Positions 1 through 8,993 of a stretch of DNA of 64,000 bases are shown here, piece by piece; within the stretch, counting starts at the first letter, position 1, and every line of letters begins with the position of its first letter. Below the pieces are notes generated by a model. That model ran no database searches, had not been told where the DNA came from, and was given only the letters and a program-made list of their open reading frames with translations. This DNA is from Lewinellaceae bacterium. Lineage in GTDB: Bacteria; Bacteroidota; Bacteroidia; Chitinophagales; Saprospiraceae. Both the position numbers and the translations under genes were made by a program. The DNA is taken from the NCBI GenBank assembly GCA_020636315.1, contig JACJYA010000009.1, forward strand, positions 186,001 through 250,000, read 5' to 3'.

Positions 1-604
1 CATTCAAGGCTTCACTTCGGTAATCGATATCCTGAAAAATACCAACCTCATTTTCAGGTTGAACCATGATGACGGTTTGGTTGGCATCCTTTTCTTTAAT
101 TCGCTTCATCAATGCGGTAAATGCAATGGCATCCGCATTTCTTGATTGTTCCGAAAAGACGGATAGTGTTTCTATTTGCCTTCCATCTTTTGTCTGAACT
201 CTGGGAAACCGCTGGGTGTCCCCTTTTACCCAAAGAGGAATGTAACTGGACTGGCCGTTTTTCCAGGAGCCGAACCAGACAATGGCCAGTTTGAGTTTGT
301 TTTTTTGAGCATTTTCTATCAGGTAATCAATCATCTGATAGTCAAACCTGCCCTCTTCAGGTTCAAACTGATCCCAGGAAACAGTGGCTAAAACGGTATT
401 GAGGTTCAGGCTTTTCAGCTTTGGCCAAACCCCCTCCATGTATTCAAAGGAAGACGCTGAAGAGTTGTGCAACTCTCCTGCGATCATCAGATGAGGTTGA
501 TCATTGACCAAAAGCTGGTTGTCTTTGAGGTAGGGCAATGCATGTTGAGAGAACCCAATAGAGCCTAGTGCTCCTAAGAACAGGCTTAAAAAGATTTTTT
601 TCAC
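1..604 (-). CDS. GH35-type beta-galactosidase-like glycoside hydrolase, 3' part outside window
   Basis: About 201 codons of the N-terminal part are visible; the gene runs off the left edge. It starts with GTG at 604 and has a signal peptide ending near GSIGFSQ, so the enzyme is exported. The following (beta/alpha)8-barrel start has family features: the stretch LNTVLATVSWDQFEPEEG, then FDYQMIDYLI and the segment MVQPENEVG, whose NE pair matches the acid/base region of clan GH-A enzymes of family GH35/GH42. The closest type I know is the GH35 subfamily with a C-terminal DUF5597 domain, but that domain would lie outside the window. It is the last visible gene of the minus-strand polysaccharide locus, 155 nt after the GH144-like gene, so it probably trims oligosaccharides released by that enzyme. 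Exact substrate unknown. Confidence 0.75.
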   Translation of the reverse strand, partial: MKKIFLSLFLGALGSIGFSQHALPYLKDNQLLVNDQPHLMIAGELHNSSASSFEYMEGVWPKLKSLNLNTVLATVSWDQFEPEEGRFDYQMIDYLIENAQKNKLKLAIVWFGSWKNGQSSYIPLWVKGDTQRFPRVQTKDGRQIETLSVFSEQSRNADAIAFTALMKRIKEKDANQTVIMVQPENEVGIFQDIDYRSEALN

Positions 605-759
605 GGTAATGTCAGCTTTTTTTGATATAGCAAGCAGGTGGACAATAACAATCTAACAATACAGCCATACAACAATCTGCCCGGAACCCCATGAACAAAG
701 AGATTTCAGGCCTGATTCCTAAGCAGCCTGTGTGAAACAACAATAGTCCAGCCACTTAC

Positions 760-2625
760 TTACCCATTATCAAATGACTCCACCAGAAGATCCAATGTTT
801 CACGAATGGAATGATCGGACAAATAGAGTGCTCCGATCCTGTCACCCTGCACCTGTTCAATGGCCAGTATGATCGGGCCGATATTGATATCAAAAGGATT
901 CCAGTTAGGGGCGGGCAGAACCCCATCCGGCAGGTTTTTCATTCTGACGTTATCCGGCAGGCCGAGGTACTCATGATAGTATCCCATGCCGGCAAATGCT
1001 CTGAGAGCGGCCATGGCTTTGTCGTAGGTGAATGGGAGCGCCAAAACAGCACCGTACGGAGCAGGAGAAACCTGAATTACCCCTCCCAATGGCGCACCAT
1101 GAACAGAACCGCCCTGATTACTGATATATCTATCCCAGCTCACGAACCCTTCGGGCCTCACTTCTTTAACGGTTGAGCAGGCGGTCAGCCCCATCAATGG
1201 ACGGCCAAAGGCATTCAGAGCGGTTGAAGCATCAATATTGAAGGCAGCCGTCGCATTGGTTTTGTAGGGTTCCATAGGCCCCGTCCAGAGCTGAAGCCAA
1301 TTGTAAGTGAAGCCGGCGCCAAACCAACTGGGATAAAATCCGCCTTTCTCTTCCCGGACGATCGTTTCAAAGATGCTGGTATCCAAACCACCTGATGCCA
1401 CTGCTTCCAGATAAACCAATTCTGTTTCCTCTGAAAAGGCCAAGGCCCAGCGATAATCGTTCATTTCGCCGGTGAGGCCATCAAACCCCATGGCGATTTT
1501 GTCATCTTCGGCCAAAGCCGCGGCCCAATCCGGCCTGGACAGCAAAACCTCCGCCATTGAAACGACCTGGTCATCATCAGAGTAATATTGCCTGACTACG
1601 CGAATGCCCGCCGCACAAATAGCCCAGTCTATGGTGCTCACATCTGCCCAGTAGTAGGATCCGTCCTTTTTGAAGTAATGGTGGGGGAAGCCATGCCAGC
1701 CACCCGAGCCATCGAACCAGTTTTGATCTGTTTGCCAGTTGAGCATTGCCCTGATCCGTTTCTTTGCTTCTGCCCGGGTGATATATCCTTCTTCCGCAGC
1801 AAGAATGAAGATCGCATAAGCATATCCCAGCCCGGACAGAGAAACTTTATCCGGATCTGTATAGGATTCCAGGACGACGCCCTTGTCTTCCGGAAGGCTC
1901 ACATAGTTCCAGTCAAAGAAATTGAAGGAGGACCGCTTAAGCCAGGCCAGAAAATCAGCATCTGATGAAGGAGGAGCAAATGGTTTGGCGTCATCCGTTT
2001 TAAAAAAAACATCATCGAGGCCAAATTTCACAGAATCAGTAGGCCCCGTTGTAGTGCTATAGAATACCACTTCCTTAGCGTTGGAACTTTCAAAGCTGAA
2101 TGAATAAGTTTTGAATTTCATGGCCTCCAGTTCAAAATGCTCCTCCGCGATCACCTGCTCATCAGCATCCAAAACCCGGACATTCAGCAAATCCTTATCA
2201 TAGCCCAGGGCGTTGAAACTCAAACCTGAGATCTTATCCGAGATCGCTGCCGGCAGGGTTTGATCATCGAACAGGGTCTTGAAAACCGCCATTCTTACAC
2301 CGAATTGGCCAGCATCTCCTTCTGCCAGGCATTCCAGGTAAGGGTTGTTCCTGAAGTATTGGCGCCGGAAAGAACCTCTCGCACCGTCCGTCCGGTAAGG
2401 GCGGATCTGAGAATTGAATTCCGTCCAAAATTCCTTGCCCTGATCCGCATTGTACAAAGGGACACCGATGTTGTAAGCCGCAGAATCCACCTCCGAGGCG
2501 ATCACACCCGGATCGTCAGCAGGGCCAACAGGATCAGGGGTGAGGCTTTCGTCGGCTGCGCAGCCCGCCAACAGGGTAAAAAACAGGAAAAGGGCCACAA
2601 GCTCAATTGTTCTGATCTGATCCAT
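760..2625 (-). CDS. Lipoprotein glycoside hydrolase, glucoamylase-like PF10091 / GH144 type
   Basis: A 621-residue protein with a lipoprotein signal (LLAGC, lipidated Cys at about residue 22), so probably on the outer membrane. Residues ~55-215 look like a beta-sandwich accessory domain. From ~225 the (alpha/alpha)6 catalytic fold begins with the family hallmark SSFNFFDWNY, followed by SLSGLGYAYAIFILA, and ends with GGVIQVSPAPYGAVLALPF and DINIGPIILAIE, both typical of PF10091. Characterised members in GH144 are endo-beta-1,2-glucanases, so a beta-1,2-glucan substrate is reasonable but only inferred. Its ATG lies 2 nt from the SusD stop, so it is co-transcribed with susCD. The partner GH35 follows. 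A glucoamylase activity on alpha-glucan cannot be excluded from sequence reading alone. Confidence 0.8.
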   Translation of the reverse strand: MDQIRTIELVALFLFFTLLAGCAADESLTPDPVGPADDPGVIASEVDSAAYNIGVPLYNADQGKEFWTEFNSQIRPYRTDGARGSFRRQYFRNNPYLECLAEGDAGQFGVRMAVFKTLFDDQTLPAAISDKISGLSFNALGYDKDLLNVRVLDADEQVIAEEHFELEAMKFKTYSFSFESSNAKEVVFYSTTTGPTDSVKFGLDDVFFKTDDAKPFAPPSSDADFLAWLKRSSFNFFDWNYVSLPEDKGVVLESYTDPDKVSLSGLGYAYAIFILAAEEGYITRAEAKKRIRAMLNWQTDQNWFDGSGGWHGFPHHYFKKDGSYYWADVSTIDWAICAAGIRVVRQYYSDDDQVVSMAEVLLSRPDWAAALAEDDKIAMGFDGLTGEMNDYRWALAFSEETELVYLEAVASGGLDTSIFETIVREEKGGFYPSWFGAGFTYNWLQLWTGPMEPYKTNATAAFNIDASTALNAFGRPLMGLTACSTVKEVRPEGFVSWDRYISNQGGSVHGAPLGGVIQVSPAPYGAVLALPFTYDKAMAALRAFAGMGYYHEYLGLPDNVRMKNLPDGVLPAPNWNPFDINIGPIILAIEQVQGDRIGALYLSDHSIRETLDLLVESFDNG

Positions 2626-2627
2626 AA

Positions 2628-4337
2628 CTAATATCCCGGGTTTTGTGTCCAGTTGGTTTTGTTCATTTCTTCAATTGGAATGGGAAATAAATAATGGCTA
2701 ATCGGGAAGGATCGCTGTTGCTGGACGAAATACCTATAGGTTTTTTCCCCCGTCATTTCATCTTTAATCACCTCCAGCCCGATGGCATCTTTGGCAAAAT
2801 CCACTTCGGCATCCAGCCAACGGCGGGCATCATACCACCGGTTGCCCTCAAATGCCAATTCGACCCTGCGTTCGTGTTTGATCTTTTCCAGAAGGCCCGA
2901 GCCCGTTTGAGAACTTTCAATGGGAGGCATGTTGACTTCAGGCCTGGACCTTACCAGGTTTACGTATTGCCGAGCCACCTCCTCATGGCCTAAATGGTAC
3001 TGCGCTTCCGCATACGTCAGGTAGAATTCGGCTAATCTCATATAGATGTAGGGCGTTGTGCTGCTTAAGCCATTACCTGGTTCCCAGTTGAGGTCAAGCC
3101 CCTTTCTGATGGTATGGTCGATCAAAGCTCCATTCCACCAAAACTGAACATCTTCACATCGGCTATCCATGCCGCATTCCCAAAATTCAACCTCGCGGCC
3201 ATTGATCATTGAGCCATCATGTACAATGGAGAAGTTTAGCCGAGGGTCCCGGTTTGCATAAGGATCCGATGGGTCATAACCTGTCGCGTTGGGGTTTAAT
3301 ACGGGAGACAGGTTGTTTTCGTCACCCGTATAGCCAAGAACCGGGATCTCTCCACCGGCCGTTTCAAATTCATCTACGAGGTTCATTAAAGGATTCTCCT
3401 GTGACCATCCTGCATTTCCATTCGGCAATCTCCATTCTTCGATGTTGTGCCCGCCGGAGGGCATGTAATAACCGAGTTTGAAATTGATTTCCGGCCCCCG
3501 AACCCCGACAAACTGCTTGAAGAAGATGACCTCCGGATCTTGGACATTAAGGAACAGGCCCTGGAAATCAGGGGAGAGGGAATAAACGCCCAGATCGAAC
3601 AAGGCTTCACAGGCATCCGAAACTTTTTGCCAATCCGCTGAGCTGCCGGAGCCAAAAAGCGGGCTGGCGCCATAGAGCAACGCTCTGGCCCTCAATGCCA
3701 GTGCAGCTCCCCTGGTAGCTTTGCCAAAGTCATCACCGGCATAGGATACAGGGAGGCCTTCAGCTGCTTCCGACAGTTCCTGGTCAATGAAGGACACGAT
3801 TTCAGAAACAGGTGTTCTTTCCTGGATCTGGTCAGCGCCCTCCACGGTAACGGTACGGGTAAGCAAGGGGACATCTCCATACCGGGAGAACAATTCAGTG
3901 TAGAACCAGGCTCTTAGAAACCGAACTTCAGCGATCAGCTGAGCTGTTCTTTCCGCTCCCACCAGGTTCGGATCGACGTTTTCAAGAAAAATATTAAGGT
4001 GGCGAATCGCGGAATAAGCCTGAATCCAGAAGCCCCCAAACAAGTGCATATTTGCCGGGGTGATCTGTCCCTGCGTGTATTTATTGGTGAGCCTTGAGCC
4101 TTGATGTATATCATACGACTCATCCGTCAGGGAGGTCATTCTTAACCCCCCGGCCCATTGTACATAGCCGTGTGGAAGCTCATCGTATCGGGCATTGACA
4201 TAGAGTTCTAAAAGCTCCGGGTCGCTCCATACGGCAGCATCCGATACCGCATCTAAGGGCTCAAGGTCCAGGATGTCGTTACAGGAGGTGCTAAAGGCCA
4301 GTGAGAGGACTACGAGGAAAGTATATTTTGATCTCAT
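2628..4337 (-). CDS. SusD/RagB-family outer-membrane glycan-binding lipoprotein
   Basis: 569 residues when started at the ATG at 4337. An upstream extension to 4403 overlaps susC and lacks signal character, whereas MRSKYTFLVVLSLAF ends in a lipobox STSC, giving a classical lipoprotein. The N-terminal part contains the SusD signature (LEPLDAVSDAAVWSDPELLELYVNARYDELP), then TPR-like helices (AEVRFLRAWFYTELFSRYGDVPLLT). The C-terminal RagB/SusD domain shows LAEFYLTYAEAQYHLG, ERRVELAFEGNRWYDARRW and a terminal FPISHYLFPIPIEEMNKT. SusD sits as a lid on the SusC channel and captures oligosaccharide. Here it lies 11 nt after susC and directly before the GH144-like gene, which suggests the same glycan is bound, cut and imported. 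Confidence 0.95.
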   Translation of the reverse strand: MRSKYTFLVVLSLAFSTSCNDILDLEPLDAVSDAAVWSDPELLELYVNARYDELPHGYVQWAGGLRMTSLTDESYDIHQGSRLTNKYTQGQITPANMHLFGGFWIQAYSAIRHLNIFLENVDPNLVGAERTAQLIAEVRFLRAWFYTELFSRYGDVPLLTRTVTVEGADQIQERTPVSEIVSFIDQELSEAAEGLPVSYAGDDFGKATRGAALALRARALLYGASPLFGSGSSADWQKVSDACEALFDLGVYSLSPDFQGLFLNVQDPEVIFFKQFVGVRGPEINFKLGYYMPSGGHNIEEWRLPNGNAGWSQENPLMNLVDEFETAGGEIPVLGYTGDENNLSPVLNPNATGYDPSDPYANRDPRLNFSIVHDGSMINGREVEFWECGMDSRCEDVQFWWNGALIDHTIRKGLDLNWEPGNGLSSTTPYIYMRLAEFYLTYAEAQYHLGHEEVARQYVNLVRSRPEVNMPPIESSQTGSGLLEKIKHERRVELAFEGNRWYDARRWLDAEVDFAKDAIGLEVIKDEMTGEKTYRYFVQQQRSFPISHYLFPIPIEEMNKTNWTQNPGY

Positions 4338-4348
4338 CAGTTTGCACT

Positions 4349-7300
4349 TTAAAATGTTACGGATAAACCCGTTGAGACAACCCTTTGCTGGGGGTAATAC
4401 CATCCGGTATCAGAACGGCTCTCCGGGTCATACAATCCCACCGAATTATAGATAAACCCCAGGTTGAAGCCGCTGACAAACACCCTGAGGTTAGAGATCC
4501 GAAACTGATTAGTGAAGCGCTCCGGCAAGGTGTACGCCAGCTCAACATTCTTGATCCTTAAAAAATGATTGTCCCTCACCCATATCGTCGAGACTTCCTG
4601 TATGGTGCTGCTCGACATATCCCAGGCGGCCGGGCTTTGGGCATTGGGTGTTGCTTCTTCGGAGATCCACCGGTTTTCAAAGTACCAGGAATCCTGGTTT
4701 ACGTCCCAGGGGCGGTAGATCGTACTTGCACCGGACTGGCCCTGAAAGAAAGCGTTCAGTTCCAAACCTTTCCAACTTGCACCCAGGGAGAAACCATAAA
4801 CGATCCTTGGTGTGGGCCCATACGGCAGCAGGATTCGGTCTTCTGCCGAAATGCCGCCATCCTTATTGACATCTACAAAACGGACATCTCCTGGCTTGGC
4901 ATCGGGAAAGTGAGGGGAGTTTTCAATCTGTTCCTGGTTCTGATAAAGGCCATCGGCCTGGTACACCAGTAAATAATCAATGGGGCTGCCCTCCACCTTC
5001 TGATAATCCGGAACAAAGGGGGATTCATCTACAAACACGATTTCATTTTTGGCGTAGGTGAATTGGCCCCCAATCCGGTATTTGAGGTTATTTCTCAATG
5101 TCCGCCTGTGCAGTACAGCAACTTCGATGCCCCTGTTCCTGGTTTTGCCGATGTTCTCATCGGGTAATTCGATGCCGGAATAAATGGGAACAGATGCATT
5201 TCTTTGAGCGAGTATATTTGACCTTTGCTCATAGAAGCCATCAACATTTATATCGAGAAGCCCATTGGGAAGGGACAGGTCAAGGCCAATGTTAGTCTTT
5301 TCTGCCGTTTCCCATGTAATGTCGGGATTAGGAGTGGTGGACGGGGTTAACCCGGTGTTCAGCACTGGGTTTTCTCCAAAAACGGCCGCCTCTTCAATGT
5401 TATAAACCTGGAGATACTGAAAACTATTGACCCGGTCGTTACCGAGTTGGCCCCATGAACCTCTCAGTTTCAACTCTTCAATAATTTCGCTTTTCCAAAA
5501 ATCCTCTTTTGATATCCTCCAGCCGGCTGAAAAGCCGGGGAAAGTTCCAAACCTGTCGTCCCTGGCGAAATTCTGAGAGCCGTCTATTCTCAGCGTGAAT
5601 TCCAGTAAATAGGTATCATCGAAAGCGTAATTGAACCTCCCAAAATAGTTGGCCCGGGCACTTTGCCAGCCTCGCCCGTCATTGTCCTGATTGGCCTCCG
5701 ACCCGGAGAACAGATAAGGCAGGCTTTCTGAGATCAGGCCTATGCGGGAAGCCGAGACATACTCGCCATTGACCTGGTTTTGTTCATAGGCAACAAAACC
5801 ACCAACTGCGTGCTTTTCAAAATCTCTGGAATAGTTTATCCTGGCATGATAGGTCTGGCTGATTTCATTATCAGATTGCTGAAACAGATTGATCGTACCG
5901 GTATTGTTCCGAAGGTTTTCATACTCTCCCATACTGTTCAAAAAGAAGATATCATAGGGTTTTTGGAGCACTTTCCTGGCCTGGTTGCCGATATCAATTG
6001 CGCCAAAAGCATTCAATGACAGGCCCTGAATCCATTTATCAAGGGATATTTTGGCGCTCAACTTCGTATTGTAAACCTCGCGGCCCGTTTCCGAGCCCCC
6101 GCTCAGTCCATTAATACCCGGCAATATATTTCCCTTACTCGTGTTGCGGAGTAAGCCATTGTCATAGTAGGGCGCTTCGAATGGAGCCATGTTATAGATT
6201 CCCCGGATCAGGCCTTCGACGCCTCCGGAACCTTTTGTGTTTTCAAACCGGCCGGCAAGGTCCAGCCCCAGGTCCAGGAAAGCGGTAACCTTTACATCGA
6301 TGTTCGAACGAATGTTGTTTTGATAAAACCCAAATTCATCCCCCCTGAAGTTGGCATCCTGATGTAAATGCTGTCCCGATAAGTAATATTTGAAATGCTC
6401 TGACCCTCCTGATAAACTCAGGTTGTGTTGATACTGCGGGCTCCAGGTGTCCATGGCTTCATTCCACCAATCGGTGTCAGACCAGATATTGGGGTCATTT
6501 TCCCCCTGCCGGTAATCCTCAATAATATTTTGATAGATCTGAGGCCTTCCGTTCCTTGCATTTTGTTCATCCAGCCAGGTCAGGTATTGAGGGGCATTCA
6601 TCAATTGCTGGCGCCTGGCGGGTTGGGTAAGCGAAAAGGAATTGCTGTAATTTAACTTTGGCGCCCCCTCGGCTCCCCGTTTGGTAGTGACCAAAATTAC
6701 ACCGTTAGCCGCCTGAGCTCCGTAAATTGCCGCAGAGGCATCTTTCAGGATCGATATACTCTCAATATCTTCAGGGTTCAACCGCTCAAAGGTGCCCCTG
6801 TTGGCTACGCCATCGATGACAAAAAGAGGGGAAGCATCACCAGTTGTCGCTTTGCCACGGATGAAAATATCCATGCTTTCCTGCCCTGGCTCTCCACCTC
6901 TCGCATTGATCACCAGGCCAGGAACACGGCCCACCAGATTGTTGGCCACATTAGCTGTTTTAGTTTGGGTGATCTCCTGGTTCTCAATTTTTGCTATCGC
7001 TCCTGTAACTGATTCTTTCTTCTGTTTGCCGTAACCCACCACGATAATCTCTTCTAAAGCTTCTATATTAAGCCGCATCTTCACATGGAGAAAGGTGTTT
7101 TCAGGAGTGACGGGGACTTCCCGGGTAATGTAGCCTACAAAGCTGATTATTAAAGCCTGGCTGCCTTCCGGGATTTCCAATTCGAACCGGCCGTTAATAT
7201 CAGTAATCGTTCCAATTTCCGATCCTTTAAGAAGGACAGTCGCTCCGGGAAGGCCTTCGCCATTTTCGTCTGTTACTTCTCCCTGAACCAGATAAGTTTT

Positions 7301-7693
7301 TTCCTCCAAAGGGGGAGCCGGATCACCTGACAGAGACTCGCCTTTCAAGACGTTGATCGTATTATTGAAACGTTTAAACCTTAAATTTTCCGCTTTTGAA
7401 ACGATCTGAAGCGCCTGATCGGCATTTAGATTACCAGGGGGCAGTAATATTTCCCTGTCCAGAGAACGGCCCAGGTCTCCTTCATGGTAAGAAAAAGTCA
7501 GGTCCGATGCTTCCTCAATTAATTTGAAAAGCTCCCTCACGGATATCCCGCCACTTGTATTCAGGCCAATATCTTTTAAGGAAACGGTATTTTGCCCAAT
7601 TGAAGCACCCGCCACGGCAAGATTGAAGATCAGAAGGCAAGCCATCGGTTTAATCATGCGCAATACAAGACCGCCTGATTTTGATCTAATCAT
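4349..7693 (-). CDS. SusC/RagA-family TonB-dependent transporter with STN signalling domain
   Basis: 1114 residues. A signal peptide (possible second start at residue 13, MIKPMACLLIF) is followed by an STN domain (~40-115) that ends in a FKRFNNTINVL strand, then a carboxypeptidase-D-like regulatory domain (VQGEVTDENGEGLPGATVLLKG, ~130-205), the SusC linker EEIIVVGYGKQKKESVTGA, a plug domain with DPLFVIDGV-type core (here ASPLFVIDGVANRGTF) and a 22-strand barrel ending in an aromatic GLSVTF. It imports oligosaccharide across the outer membrane using TonB energy. The STN domain means it also signals substrate to the FecR protein encoded just upstream, which in turn frees the ECF sigma factor. 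The MITE-like repeat lies 35 nt upstream of the start. Confidence 0.96.
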   Translation of the reverse strand: MIRSKSGGLVLRMIKPMACLLIFNLAVAGASIGQNTVSLKDIGLNTSGGISVRELFKLIEEASDLTFSYHEGDLGRSLDREILLPPGNLNADQALQIVSKAENLRFKRFNNTINVLKGESLSGDPAPPLEEKTYLVQGEVTDENGEGLPGATVLLKGSEIGTITDINGRFELEIPEGSQALIISFVGYITREVPVTPENTFLHVKMRLNIEALEEIIVVGYGKQKKESVTGAIAKIENQEITQTKTANVANNLVGRVPGLVINARGGEPGQESMDIFIRGKATTGDASPLFVIDGVANRGTFERLNPEDIESISILKDASAAIYGAQAANGVILVTTKRGAEGAPKLNYSNSFSLTQPARRQQLMNAPQYLTWLDEQNARNGRPQIYQNIIEDYRQGENDPNIWSDTDWWNEAMDTWSPQYQHNLSLSGGSEHFKYYLSGQHLHQDANFRGDEFGFYQNNIRSNIDVKVTAFLDLGLDLAGRFENTKGSGGVEGLIRGIYNMAPFEAPYYDNGLLRNTSKGNILPGINGLSGGSETGREVYNTKLSAKISLDKWIQGLSLNAFGAIDIGNQARKVLQKPYDIFFLNSMGEYENLRNNTGTINLFQQSDNEISQTYHARINYSRDFEKHAVGGFVAYEQNQVNGEYVSASRIGLISESLPYLFSGSEANQDNDGRGWQSARANYFGRFNYAFDDTYLLEFTLRIDGSQNFARDDRFGTFPGFSAGWRISKEDFWKSEIIEELKLRGSWGQLGNDRVNSFQYLQVYNIEEAAVFGENPVLNTGLTPSTTPNPDITWETAEKTNIGLDLSLPNGLLDINVDGFYEQRSNILAQRNASVPIYSGIELPDENIGKTRNRGIEVAVLHRRTLRNNLKYRIGGQFTYAKNEIVFVDESPFVPDYQKVEGSPIDYLLVYQADGLYQNQEQIENSPHFPDAKPGDVRFVDVNKDGGISAEDRILLPYGPTPRIVYGFSLGASWKGLELNAFFQGQSGASTIYRPWDVNQDSWYFENRWISEEATPNAQSPAAWDMSSSTIQEVSTIWVRDNHFLRIKNVELAYTLPERFTNQFRISNLRVFVSGFNLGFIYNSVGLYDPESRSDTGWYYPQQRVVSTGLSVTF

Positions 7694-7727
7694 GACTAAT
7701 AAATTTTCCTTTATGAAAACCCGGATG

Positions 7728-7919
7728 TTAGAGGCTGTTTGAATTTAATCCTCGGGTTTTCTTATGGCCCTTTTTCCCTCACTTTTCGGCTTTTTTTCGC
7801 CCCGTACCTATGGGCTTCGGCGTGAGCTCAGCCGAACGGTACGAAGCTCAAAAAGAGCCTCAATTGAGGAAAAAATGCCTCATAATAAATTCCCGAAACC
7901 AAATTCAAACAGCCTCTTA
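7728..7919. mobile_element. MITE-like element with 16-bp terminal inverted repeats
   Basis: A non-coding block is bounded by inverted repeats GAGGCTGTTTGAATTT (7731-7746) and its exact complement (7901-7916). Both ends are flanked by TTA in direct orientation (7728-7730 and 7917-7919), as expected of a 3-bp target duplication. Inside, around 7798-7852, lies a nested palindrome with arms CGTACC/GGTACG and TTCGGC/GCCGAA. There is no transposase ORF, so the element would depend on a transposase elsewhere. The right TTA supplies the TAA stop codon of fecR. Size 186 bp between the duplications. That it is mobile is an inference from structure. Confidence 0.6.
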
Positions 7920-8939
7920 CTGGAAAGATAAGATCAAGGAATCATTCCTGATTTGATAGTCAAAGCGGCGCAGCATACGCATATTGAGCAGGACATTTTC
8001 CAGGCTTTCCTGCTTGAAACTTGCAGTATAAGACCAATCGGAAGGAATCGGGGTATTCAGAACAGATATATCCACCCCATACCACGAATGCAGCTTTTCC
8101 ACTACTTCATCCAAAGAAGCTTCTCTGAAAACCAAATACCCGTCTTTCCAGCCGGCCACATATCTCGGATCAAAGGAGGCCGAAGTGAATGACCTCTTCT
8201 CCTTATCAAATACGGCCATCTGATTTGGGCGGAGTTCCAGGGTAACATCCGAGGAGCTCGAATGAAGGCGCACCTTCCCATCCACCAAAGCCACCGAAGG
8301 GGATTTCTGGTTGGCGTTGACGTTAAACCGGGTGCCAAGAACCACCACTTCGAAACTTTCGGTTACCACTTTGAAGGGCCTGCCGGCATCGTGGACGACT
8401 TCGAAAAAGGCTTCACCATTCAGTTTTACCACTCTCGAATCAGCATCGAATGTTTCCGGATATTCCAAAGAACCACCAGAATTCAAAAAAACTGTCGAGC
8501 CATCGGGTAAACTGTGTTGGGATCTTTCCCCGGGGGGATTGCTTTTTCGTATGAGATGAGTAGAGGCCGTGGTAATCAGAGAACTTTCATGTTGGTCCTT
8601 AGCGCCGAAATAGATTAAAGCTGCGGTGCTAACCACCAATAGCAGCATGGCTGCCACCTTAAGCCATGCACGGCTTAACCTAATTGTGCGCGCTCGCGGT
8701 TTGGTTTCCTGTTTTATTTGATCAAGTATGCGTTGCTTAGATTTTGGATCAGGACTGAATTCTTTAAACTTCAGGCTTAGAATCATTTCTCTTGACTGAT
8801 CCACCATTGCCTTCTTGTGCTGGTTTTTACTAAGCCAGTTGAGCCAATGGCGCTCCAATTCAGGAGTTGGGTTGATAACCCAACTCCTGAAGGATTCATC
8901 AGATAAAAAATCTTCTATATTATTGAATGATTTTTCCAA
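7917..8939 (-). CDS. FecR-family anti-sigma factor
   Basis: 340 residues. The cytoplasmic N-terminus (1-90) has the FecR_N pattern, with RSWVINPTPELERHWLNWL near residues 18-36. A single membrane helix follows at about 92-112. The periplasmic FecR domain shows the typical GERSQHSLPDGSTVFLNSGG, RVVKLNGEAFFEV and FEVVVLGTRFNVNA. The C-terminal DUF4974 domain has SLDEVVEKLHSWYGVDI. It holds the co-encoded ECF sigma factor until the STN domain of the adjacent SusC contacts it. Its stop codon coincides with the right end of a MITE-like element, so the very C-terminus (LSFQ) may have been set or slightly trimmed by insertion. Upstream is the PKD lipoprotein gene at 54 nt. Confidence 0.94.
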   Translation of the reverse strand: MEKSFNNIEDFLSDESFRSWVINPTPELERHWLNWLSKNQHKKAMVDQSREMILSLKFKEFSPDPKSKQRILDQIKQETKPRARTIRLSRAWLKVAAMLLLVVSTAALIYFGAKDQHESSLITTASTHLIRKSNPPGERSQHSLPDGSTVFLNSGGSLEYPETFDADSRVVKLNGEAFFEVVHDAGRPFKVVTESFEVVVLGTRFNVNANQKSPSVALVDGKVRLHSSSSDVTLELRPNQMAVFDKEKRSFTSASFDPRYVAGWKDGYLVFREASLDEVVEKLHSWYGVDISVLNTPIPSDWSYTASFKQESLENVLLNMRMLRRFDYQIRNDSLILSFQ

Positions 8940-8993
8940 GTTGATTCTATTCTGGTAATCTTTCCTGTAACAATATAGTGTTATCCAGGTTGT

